This document shows positions 56,206 to 64,000 of a stretch of 64,000 bases of DNA, piece by piece. How positions within the stretch are numbered: the stretch's first letter is position 1; every line of letters starts with the position of its first letter. The position numbers were made by a program, and so were the translations under genes. The DNA is from Fistulifera solaris (taxonomy: Eukaryota > Bacillariophyta > Bacillariophyceae > Naviculales > Stauroneidaceae), in the NCBI GenBank assembly GCA_030295235.1, contig AP026124.1, positions 1,550,001 through 1,614,000 of the forward strand, given 5' to 3'. The notes beneath the pieces are model-generated. The model did no database searches. It was not told where the DNA came from and saw only the letters and a list, made by a program, of their open reading frames with translations.

Positions 56206-57850
56206 TCACCTTACCTCGCCGACGAATGTAATCATAAACCCGAGGGAATTGTTATCCCTTTTCACACGCCACAACGAGTACTCGAGATAAGTAACCCTTC
56301 CATCAATCATTGCTTGTTCATGTAGAAAAGGTAAATAAAGAGTTCGGTGCAATGTACTTGTCCTATCGGTGTCTAGAAAAGGAACTGTATGAATCAACTC
56401 GACACGGAGCGATGAAACACAGTCACTACCCCCAAGATCGACAATCCAGTCACAATCGTTTGGATCAACGTAGCGCTCCGTTTGTTCTAAGTTGCGATCA
56501 TTGAAGAGCTGCAGGTGCTGTATATTTTCTGGACGAGATCCTTTGAACGGCTGCGGCAATTGCCCCTTGAATGAAGACGGCAGGAAACGCAACTCTCCGT
56601 TTAAAAGAACGACCCCGGAAAGCGATACCACTCTCCACATGTGCAAATCAGTTCCCGTGGTTGATCCGAGACTAAGGCATAAAGTAAAAGAGGTGCTCCG
56701 TAATACTTGCTCAAAGCAATCGTGCGACTGACCGAAACCACAACGGAAGTCGTCCATACAATAGTGTGAAGACCGGTTCGCAGTCTCTTGATCAAAGGTA
56801 GGAATTTCTGGGTAATATCCAAAACGATATCCACCGTAACGATGGCGCCAATGATGAGTATGGGGTAAATGGGAAACAGAAATCGCTCTTCCTTGTGCGG
56901 TCGAGGAAAAGTGATGGCCAACCAAAGCACGAGCGGCGATAAAATGCCAAGGATCGTATATCGTCTGCACAAAAGACAGAGCGGTAAAGCCATCATTCCA
57001 AACGGAGCTACAATGTTCAGATTCAATAACAGGTTCTTGATATAATAAGATACTGGCTCGACGCCGTATAACTCATCACCACCTCCAGCTGCATTGTAAC
57101 TGAAGATGTTAACGGTGGGTGAAACCCATTTTCCGTAATATGAATGATCGATCATCATGGTGGTCCCTTGCACGATAATTGTACAAAAGGCGGTCCATCC
57201 GATAGTTGCAAGAAGCTTCCCAGCTCGCCAATTTTTCCAAAGGATGCTTATCCCCAAGGGAAGCAACATGACCGCACCAAATGGCCAGCCGACCATTAAC
57301 GTCGTCGTGACCGCCACCAAAACAAAGGAGTAATGCCGCTTTTCCAAGTATAAAGCAGTTGCTAACATCCACGCCATCATCCATGTCGAAGACGGCAAAA
57401 GGCTGCGGCCGAATGGCTGACACCGGCACTGAGTAGCAGGACGAACGCCACCCAATGGGTATTAGCAAGGTGGCCAGAGAGAGCCCATAAAAAGTACAAC
57501 TCACAAATAGCTGTTATTGCTCCTAGAAAACTTCGGAGAAGCAGAAATATAGCCAATTTCTCATGGGACACATTATGATCGACCAAGAAAGAAGCCCATC
57601 GAAGGGCTACTGGTGTCACGATTTGTGCCACTATTTTGAGCGGGAGCAAGTATGCATACGTCCGAAGCGCATATTGATGCGCATACTCCCACGTTTGCAT
57701 GCCATATCCGTAAAGAATGAAGTGGAGCGGCTCCCAGTAGTTATAAACTTCATCGCAATCTGTGATGGGTAAGCGATTGGCCCAATAGATACGCCAGCCC
57801 ACGTATACTGGAGCTATCGCAAAAACCCAAGTTCTCTCCGTCTTACTCAT
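56206..57850 (-). CDS. ALG9: ALG9-like dolichyl-P-mannose alpha-1,2-mannosyltransferase
   Basis: Three overlapping open frames make one 548-residue protein once one base is added to the A run 57397-57400 and one to the A run 56603-56606 (plus-strand letters). The first luminal loop has the GT-C signature TDCDEVYNYWEPLHF and the ALG9-like QTWEYA...YALRTYAYL. Later come HKEERFLFPIYP and, in the lumenal C-terminal part, EWYRFPGSFF with SFKGQLPQPF. About 9-10 membrane helices. ALG9 adds the seventh and ninth mannoses to the lipid-linked oligosaccharide in the ER lumen using dolichol-phosphate-mannose. ALG12 and the GPI mannosyltransferases share the GT-C fold, but the named blocks point to ALG9. 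Confidence 0.85.
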
Positions 57851-58694
57851 CCTTTCTCCGACCTTCTATAAGAAGATCGAGCTGACATGAAGTCTAAAAT
57901 CAGCAAAACCAGAGACAATGATGACATCGTCGTCCCCAAACGTCGAATCGAATCATTCAAAAAGTGTCGCGTTGACAATTAATGTCCTTTATTGCTTTGC
58001 CTGCAAACATGCGGTTTGAAATTTGTCGAGCATAGGCTGCCGACTGCCAGACGACACAGTTCATGTTCTACGTTCTACTTGTACGTGATTTTGCGTCAAC
58101 GAACATGTCCCGGAAAGATTTTCATCCGTTCCAAGTCACGAGTCCGCAAAGCGGGTCCAGTCTGTCCGTGCATCCCAATGAAATTCTCGTCATACCCACT
58201 GGGACATCGTATAACGCTTCGACAAGCACGATACTTTCGATCTTCTGCAAGTTTGTGGACTTGCAGTAAAATCTGCCCATGGGCTCTGTCCATGAAAAAA
58301 TTCTGACCTGCTTCCGCCTAGTCTCGGACGAGGTAGATGAACGACTCGCAACACAGATGTTTTCTGAATGAGAGGTTGTCGTTGCCGAAAAACTATTCAT
58401 CTATCATGCTTGTCGAAGCGGTATACGGTGTCCCAGTGGGTGTGACGAAAATTTCATGAGGACGCATGGACAGACGGGACCCGCTTTGCGGACTCGTGAC
58501 TAAAAACGAACGAAAATCTTTCCGGGACACGTTAGTTGTACGCAAAATTCACGTAAAACATGTACGGGGACTTTTTCCATACCATTGAAAAGCCTAAGAC
58601 TGCGTTGCACTGCAAAGACGAAGCGGCGCCTCCATTGCACCTCCTTTTTCCACTGAACCCGACGATAACGACCCATTTTGCGCATACAAAAGGG
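57851..58694. other. Intergenic region carrying a long inverted repeat
   Basis: About 840 bases separate the ALG9-like 5' end from the TBC gene start. More than half is the foldback structure 58082-58555. Open frames inside the arms are incidental. Confidence 0.5.
58082..58555. repeat. Long inverted repeat (foldback / MITE-like element)
   Basis: The left arm (58082-58233) and right arm (58402-58555) are reverse complements over about 150 bases with roughly 85-90% identity by eye; shared landmarks are TGTCCCGGAAAGATTTTC, CGAGTCCGCAAAGCGGGTC and CGCTTCGACAAGCA. A 168-base unrelated centre separates them. Weaker similarity extends a few bases outward. No transposase is encoded. Transcription through it would give a long hairpin. 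Confidence 0.8.
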
Positions 58695-60050
58695 ATGACA
58701 ACGCAACGCAAAAGTCTTCCCGGGTTCCTGCGTCGCAGTTTGCGTCGGAATTACGAAGAAGATGACGAGCAAGATGTCGATTTGCAAGACAGTACGTCAC
58801 ACCGGAGTCAGGACGACGAGTCTTACCCAATCGAAATCGCTCCAATATCAAACAGTAATGGAAAAGGACGAAACGGAGCCACTTTGCTGCAGAATGAGGA
58901 ACAAAAGGATTTAGTAAGAGATGCCTCTGAAAGATCAATTTCATCTCACGGCGGTGCCCCAGTTGCGGATGAATTATCGTCGCCCCAAACGAACTCTCTT
59001 CGTAATTTATCCAGCCCTGCTCCAGAAGAACCTTCTCTTCAACCAAAAACATACAAAGAAATGCAATATGAGCGAACGCTAGAAGCACCGGTTGTCAATC
59101 TAACGGATCTTCGCAAGTTGACATGGAACGGTATACCGTTTCAACATCGCGCTACTTCGTGGAAACTATTGTTAGGATACTTGCCCACCAATGCCGCTCG
59201 ACGCGAACAAACGCTGCGAAGGAGGCGGAATGAATACCGGGATGCGATAGCTCAGCACTACGACATTGATGATGATTCTAGAACACTGCAAGAGCAAGAA
59301 ACACTACGTCAAGTATTGGTCGATGTTCCGCGCACAGCACCGTCTGTGCCTTTATTTCGCAATGAACGCATCAAACGTATTTTGAATCGACTCTTGTACG
59401 TCTGGGCTATGCGTCATCCTGCCAGTAGTTATGTTCAAGGCATCAATGACCTTGCTACACCGCTCTTGGCTGTTTTCTTGGCAGATTATTTTGACGAGAG
59501 TGTAGACGTTCTAGACGGAGAGGTCATGAATCAACTATCGGATGAGCAGCTGGATGAACTAGAAGCTGATATCTACTGGTGTTTGACAAATCTTCTTTCG
59601 AGTATTCAAGATCATTACACTTCCGACCAACCTGGCGTTCAAAGGATGGTGGCCCGCTTAGAGGAACTGGTGAATCGTATCGACGGCGACCTTTGTCGAC
59701 ACCTTCGAGACACGGGCATTGAATTTCTTCAATTTTCCTTCAAATGGATGAATTGTCTCCTACTAAGAGAGTTTCCTTTGAAATGTGTTTTTCGACTCTG
59801 GGATACTTACCTCAGTGAGAAAGCTGGTTTTGAAGATTTTCATGTCTACGTTTGTGCTGCATTTCTTTGTCAGTTTAGCGGTCAGTTACAACAAATGTCA
59901 TTTGATGAACTGTTTGGATTTATGCAGGATATCCCGACAAATGACTGGACGGATACGGAAATCGAAATTCTTTTGAGTCAAGCGTTTGTATTGACATCTT
60001 TATTCGGAGGAAGTGACGCTCATTTGACTAGCGGACAACCAGCTAGGTAA
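58695..60050 (+). CDS. Rab GTPase-activating protein, TBC domain (TBC1D22/Gyp1 type)
   Basis: An intact frame; I take the Met at 58695 (MTTQRKSLPGFLRRSLRR, 451 residues) because the longer start (58560) lies at the edge of the foldback element and gives a poor N-terminus. The N-terminal 130 residues are disordered. The TBC domain covers about 135-440: LRKLTWNGIPFQHRATSWKLLLGYLP, the arginine-finger motif VDVPRT (Arg about 213), the glutamine-finger motif YVQGINDL (Gln about 248), then FKWMNCLLLREFPLKCVFRLWDTYLSE. The insert after the Q-finger and the overall pattern match TBC1D22 and yeast Gyp1, which act on Golgi Rabs such as Ypt1/Rab33. Both catalytic residues are present, so GAP activity is expected. 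Confidence 0.88.
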   Translation: MTTQRKSLPGFLRRSLRRNYEEDDEQDVDLQDSTSHRSQDDESYPIEIAPISNSNGKGRNGATLLQNEEQKDLVRDASERSISSHGGAPVADELSSPQTNSLRNLSSPAPEEPSLQPKTYKEMQYERTLEAPVVNLTDLRKLTWNGIPFQHRATSWKLLLGYLPTNAARREQTLRRRRNEYRDAIAQHYDIDDDSRTLQEQETLRQVLVDVPRTAPSVPLFRNERIKRILNRLLYVWAMRHPASSYVQGINDLATPLLAVFLADYFDESVDVLDGEVMNQLSDEQLDELEADIYWCLTNLLSSIQDHYTSDQPGVQRMVARLEELVNRIDGDLCRHLRDTGIEFLQFSFKWMNCLLLREFPLKCVFRLWDTYLSEKAGFEDFHVYVCAAFLCQFSGQLQQMSFDELFGFMQDIPTNDWTDTEIEILLSQAFVLTSLFGGSDAHLTSGQPAR

Positions 60051-60147
60051 TTTTTTAACAATGACGGAAAAGGTCGCATGGTTCATTGTAACAGTACTAT
60101 ACTTAAAACTGCGCGGAAGTAACGAGTTTAAGTAAATGGCCATTGCG

Positions 60148-61692
60148 CTATATTATCGTTGTATCGTTCTTGGTCTCCTTGTCTTCTTCATCGGCAACAT
60201 CCGAACCGCCGAATGTTATTTGCGTGATACCCATGAGCGACACTGTTTGTCGACGATAAGCTTGTACTCTTGGGTGATTCAAATCTTGTGACGATTCGGA
60301 AACATCCCCTTGACTTACAGCTAGAAGGCTGGTGCCCTCATGCGCCTCTACTCCGCTTTCGTCCTCGGTACTATGCGGTTCATGTTTCAAACGCAAAAGA
60401 ACAAATCCAACGAGTAAAATCACCGATAGAAAGCCCGCGAACGATGCCAGTGGAGTAAAAGCGCGCTTATCATCACTTCGAGCGACTTCTTCTGGTGTCC
60501 GCAACGCGAACGCTGCCAAGATACCTGGCGCGACGAAGCCTGCTACACTGGCAGACATGGACATGATCGCTTGCATAGTACCCTGCTGATTTTTGAGGGT
60601 GGGATACTTTGCAACACTCTTCGTAAAAATGGACCGCGTTGGCGCACCGAGAAAGGGAAACGAGCCGGCTGCGACGAAAAAGGTGTCACAAACGCGAGTG
60701 GCGTAACTCCATCCTTCCAAAGGAGATAGAGCGCACCGTACCCGACCGACGACATGAGCCAGCCGATCTCGAGCAAATAGAAATCGGAAACGCCCGCTGA
60801 ACTCAATTTAAAAGTCAACGCAATAACAGCCAACATGAGAAAGGCGTTCACACCGAATACAGTCGAGATCTGTACAGGATCCCAGTCTAGAATATCCTTC
60901 GCAGCGGGCGCCAAACCTGTTTCGACCAATTGAAAGTTTGCATTCAAGACGAAAATGCCCAGAATCGGAAGAGTAATGTCGGGTGCCAACACCTCTTTCC
61001 AAAATTGTGAAGATTGATGATTCAAGTGAGTCGGGTTACCATCAGGTTTGGTCTCAATCGGTGGTTCCTCGAGCATAAAGTAAATGACGAGAAATGACAG
61101 AAAGTTGGAAGCCAAGAGAAAAAAGACCCACCGAGTTCAAAGGATTCACATGAAAAGACCCTAGCTTCGTATCTACTTCTGATAAGAAGATATTCAATGC
61201 TGGCGCTATTCCCATTCCCATAATTCGCACCATGCTGAGGAGGGCATTCAACTTTGTTATGTGCTGCTGAGGTATCATTTGTGCGACGTAGGTAAAGCCC
61301 AAAGTGGCGTTCGCGGCCCCCATACCCCCAAACAGACGTCCCAAGAATAGAATGGCGACCGCCAGATAGCCTCGGTAAGCACTTGCTACAAAATACAATA
61401 GACCACCGATCATGGCGGCACCTAATGAGGTAAGGTACGGCGCTCGAAAATTCGATGACTGGTCCACCCAGTATCCCAGCACCGGCTTGAACAGAAAGGA
61501 CGCAAAACTAAAAGCAGAAAGAACGGCACCGTATTGTTCCAATGTGCCTCCTACAGATCGAACGTAAAAGACGACCGAGGGAGCGACGACCATGAAGGAA
61601 ATGGCGTCCACAAAACCGACAAAGGCTTGGGGGAGTAGGAGAAGGTAATACTTTCGCATCGATGAAGACTCTTTGGACGCCATGTTTGGCAA
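60148..61692 (-). CDS. Major facilitator superfamily transporter
   Basis: 514 residues after one A is removed from the run 61119-61124 and one is added to the AAA at 60719-60721 (plus-strand letters). About 11-12 membrane helices; the first MFS signature region is FKPVLGYWVDQSS with a GRLFGGMGAAN helix and a LGFTYVAQMIPQQHI loop. The central cytoplasmic loop is acidic and polar (EEPPIETKPDG), and the C-terminal 85 residues are a soluble tail. The pattern resembles proteins of the SPX-MFS/Pho84-unrelated drug:H+ type seen in protists, but I cannot name a substrate. Start at the first Met (61692); Met4 is also possible. It converges on the TBC gene with about 100 bases between stops. Confidence 0.75.
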
Positions 61693-62143
61693 AAAGTACT
61701 TTGTAGTGTTGTATCAGTGCACGAAAGTCTAAAGGTCAAGATCTGGATTTTGTTGCTGCTATTTCTCTTCCCGTCGACGACATAATGCCTTTCGCGATGA
61801 CAAAAGGTAGTTTACCAGGTACCTGTTATGGCGGAACGGAGAAATAATAATCTTATTTGCGATGTTCTTCGAACGTGCTTCGCACCTCGCACCTCTTTCT
61901 ACGTTGCACTATAGACGCTTATAGTGAAGAAGCGTTTTTAGCTGATGAGGCTGCAAAAAATGACGGACGACGCTTAATTGTCCGTTATCTCGGTCCCTCT
62001 AGTAACACCGAATGATAATAAAAGATCTGCTGGCTTCGTTGCGCATCCGCAGCAGCACCATGATTTCAACCTCCCAAATAACCGCGCCTTTTGTAAAGAA
62101 GCAAAAGAGTATACTTTCAATTTACACTTTTTTTAAATTGACA
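61693..62143. other. Divergent promoter region, MFS / POMP
   Basis: About 450 bases between two 5' ends. A T-rich stretch precedes the POMP ATG. An upstream in-frame segment from 62012 could extend POMP by 44 residues but has no family support. Confidence 0.35.
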
Positions 62144-62539
62144 ATGGACTCCAATCCGTCTATTCCTGTACTAGAGAAACCCATCTCCATGATGGAAGTG
62201 GGTCCGAACGGCAACAATTTGGCCTCGCAAGCAATGGCTCGTCATCCCGTCGAAGACTTGCAAAAGAATATTGGAATCGCAAAGTTCAATGATTTATCCT
62301 TTGTTCGAAATGTATACGGTTCCGGGTTAGCCATGCGTTTGGCGACGGAGCAGAAATTTGCCGCACAAGAACGGAGCCGCAACCCATTTCGTTCACAAGG
62401 ACTTTTGTATGGAGAAATTGTCACGGGGCATGATACCAAGTTTGAAATGGCAGATTTCCTTCCACGAGCGGAATTGCGAGCCGATTTGAAACAAGATGTC
62501 AATTTGCATGTTGCTATGGAGCGTCAATTGGGATTGTAA
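62144..62539 (+). CDS. POMP: Proteasome maturation protein (POMP/UMP1)
   Basis: A 131-residue protein from the ATG at 62144, close to the 141 residues of human POMP. Conserved features are the HPVEDLQKN motif, the VYGSGLAMRLATE helix, a PFRSQGLLYGEIVTGHDTKFEMADFL block equivalent to the SS-N-L-LRG-x-D region, and the terminal HVAMERQLGL. POMP is a short-lived chaperone that helps assemble 20S half-proteasomes and is degraded as the first substrate. A 44-residue in-frame extension from 62012 is open but unlike any POMP N-terminus, so the later start is preferred. Single exon, intact. Confidence 0.85.
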   Translation: MDSNPSIPVLEKPISMMEVGPNGNNLASQAMARHPVEDLQKNIGIAKFNDLSFVRNVYGSGLAMRLATEQKFAAQERSRNPFRSQGLLYGEIVTGHDTKFEMADFLPRAELRADLKQDVNLHVAMERQLGL

Positions 62540-62840
62540 TTACCGACTAGAGCGTTTCTTCGCTGTTTCTGAAAGAAATAATTAAAACGGCTTGCCAATG
62601 CAGAGACTCTTTTGCTATTTCTTGCCTTTCCATTTCCACGAACATTTATCGCCGCCCTCTTTTGTGATCCTATGCACTAAATGGCTCGCTAGTGTTTTTT
62701 CATTTTCGTAACAATTTCTAGATCAAACGGCGTCGCTCGTTGATGTGCTCTGTTTGGGCAAGGACATGATGCAGTTCTATGCATGCTTTAACTTGTTGCT
62801 AGAGTTTATCGTGCGGACATAGTAAGCTTAGCGCGACAAG
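62540..62840. other. Convergent 3' spacer
   Basis: About 300 bases between the POMP stop and the aminotransferase stop. Nothing recognised. Confidence 0.3.
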
Positions 62841-64000
62841 TCATCTTGAATTTCTTTCTTGATCTGGTACAACCGATGCTATTTTTAACGATGAAAGAGC
62901 TTCAGCAGCGGCTTCAATAGTTTCGTCCGTCTTGCAAAAAGCGATTCGTATAAATTCATCCGATTTACCGGCTTCGGAGCTTTCTAGTGAAAAGAAGGGA
63001 CTCGCTGGAATGCACAACAACCCTCTTTCTTCCGCTAACCACTGACAGAGCGCCCAGTCTTGTCTCGCAACTCCACCCGGTGCGGCATCGTTCTTCACTG
63101 AAATGCGGGATACGGGAATTTGATCGCGAATTTCTTTGCCGATCCGAGCAAAGATAAAGAAACCGCCACCGGGAGTTCGATCATAGTCCGGGACCGCAAA
63201 ACCGGCAGCCTTTAATGCCGTAGCTAGTTTGTCGCGTTTCTTGGTGTACTTGACGCGAAGATAATCGTAGTATGACTCATGGCCCAAATAGGGTTCATCG
63301 GCTCGAGGAAGAGCGCGCGCCAGCGCTTCCTGCACCACAGTGGACGCACAGAATTGCACGTAGGGTAACAGCTGGTGAATGGGCGCCATGAGCCTTTGCG
63401 GTCCGATGCACCAGCCAATCTGCCACCCCGTCGCCGAGAACGTCTTTCCCGCCGACGATATTGTGATCGTTCGATCCCACATTCCCGGTAACGAAGCAAA
63501 ATGAACATGGCCCCGACAAAACAGTGACTCTTCAGCAGCGCGTTCTTTCGGCGGTGAGTGAACAATGTACTTGTACACTTCATCGGAAAGAACGACACAG
63601 TCCGGATTGGCCAACTCGAGTGCTTCGGCGATGTATTCCATCTCGTCGCGGGTAAAGATTTTTCCGGTGGGGTTGTGAGGTGAATTCAAGATGATGGCTC
63701 TTGTTTTGGTGCTTATGTACTGCTTCAAAGTATGGGGTTCGAGCACCCACTCTCCACCCGAGATGACATTTTCATCTTCATTGTACGGCACAAATCGCAG
63801 CGGAACAAAAACTGGGTTACCTCCCGCCAACTTGATCTGATTCACATATAAATCAAAGAACGGCTCAAACACAATAACATCATCTCCCGGTTTGACCAAT
63901 GTCTGAAGACAGAGATACAGCGCTTGGCTAGCACCCACCGTGACCGAAATTTCCGTCATCGGATCAATGTCTCGACCCAGATGAGTTCGATAACGTCGAG
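62841..64000 (-). CDS. Kynurenine-type (class I/II) aminotransferase, N-terminus beyond window
   Basis: The frame stays open to the right edge, reading YRTHLGRDIDP before the internal Met at 63959, so the protein starts outside. Fold-type I PLP enzyme: VGASQALYLCLQTL, DDVIVFEPFFDLY, ILNSPHNPTGKI, LSDEVYKY, and SSAGKTFSATGWQIGW, where the Lys in SAGKTFS forms the Schiff base, followed by the C-terminal domain ending in RIAFCKTDETIEAA. The pattern is that of kynurenine aminotransferase/glutamine transaminase K (KYAT1/3), which acts on kynurenine, glutamine and aromatic or sulfur amino acids with 2-oxo acids; cysteine-S-conjugate beta-lyase activity is common. About 385 residues are visible. Frame intact. 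Confidence 0.88.
   Translation of the reverse strand, partial: RRYRTHLGRDIDPMTEISVTVGASQALYLCLQTLVKPGDDVIVFEPFFDLYVNQIKLAGGNPVFVPLRFVPYNEDENVISGGEWVLEPHTLKQYISTKTRAIILNSPHNPTGKIFTRDEMEYIAEALELANPDCVVLSDEVYKYIVHSPPKERAAEESLFCRGHVHFASLPGMWDRTITISSAGKTFSATGWQIGWCIGPQRLMAPIHQLLPYVQFCASTVVQEALARALPRADEPYLGHESYYDYLRVKYTKKRDKLATALKAAGFAVPDYDRTPGGGFFIFARIGKEIRDQIPVSRISVKNDAAPGGVARQDWALCQWLAEERGLLCIPASPFFSLESSEAGKSDEFIRIAFCKTDETIEAAAEALSSLKIASVVPDQERNSR

Noticed and set aside
58063-58269. Short open frames within the inverted-repeat arms as genes
   Set aside because: They lie in both arms by symmetry, have no recognisable domain and are explained by the repeat.
1-64000. CRISPR array, insertion sequence, integrated virus or retroelement
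   Set aside because: No regularly spaced repeats, transposase, integrase or reverse-transcriptase motifs were found on either strand.

Overview
This window is nuclear DNA from a photosynthetic stramenopile, most probably a pennate diatom close to Phaeodactylum. The evidence is compact genes on both strands with short 60-90 nt GT-AG introns, an intron-containing eukaryotic tRNA-Lys, and several predicted plastid preproteins whose signal peptides end in the diatom-type AxAF motif (HAF, AAF, HSF). The protein set is also typical of diatoms: a myosin with ankyrin repeats and a FYVE-type finger, a ROCO protein, and a striated-fibre assemblin. The species call is inference; no organellar, viral or bacterial block and no CRISPR array was seen.

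Layout. 1-7.3 kb: 3' end of COX15 (+), DDAH-like hydrolase (-), MED4-like Mediator subunit (+), SF-assemblin-like coiled coil (-), a choline-transporter-like protein with two introns (+), and a plastid-targeted unknown (+). 7.4-15.8 kb: a histone-fold protein (-), the myosin-ANK-FYVE gene (+), and a plastid-targeted PhyH-like dioxygenase (+). 16-27 kb: a GBF1/GNOM-type ARF-GEF (-) divergent from cohesin SMC1 (+), then an eIF4E class II-like protein (-). 28-34.8 kb: CWF19L1-like (-), NOL11/Utp8-like (+), tRNA-Lys(CUU), and a beta-rich unknown (+). 35.8-44 kb: a PH-like domain protein (+), SMPD4-like (-), a plastid PDZ protein (+), and a coiled-coil protein (-). 44-47 kb is gene-poor with degenerate reading frames. 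47-55.4 kb: a POT-family transporter (+), a 1,608-residue ROCO-type protein ending in a trypsin-like protease domain (-), and a protein kinase (+). 56-64 kb: ALG9 (-), a TBC1D22-type Rab-GAP (+) preceded by a long inverted repeat, an MFS transporter (-), the proteasome maturation factor POMP (+), and the start-truncated kynurenine-type aminotransferase (-).

The genes are mostly unrelated housekeeping functions: transcription, cohesion, ribosome biogenesis, N-glycosylation, vesicle traffic and the proteasome. There are no operons; many neighbours are divergent and share a promoter region. Intergenic DNA carries a recurring 22-nt imperfect palindrome, a roughly 70-nt repeat present twice in opposite orientation, GGTACC-rich repeats and one large foldback element.

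A striking technical feature is that at least ten conserved genes are broken by single-base length changes, mostly in short homopolymers. Correcting each one restores family-typical protein and an exact multiple of three. I read these as residual assembly indels rather than pseudogenes, and I annotate each gene as one locus with the break positions listed.
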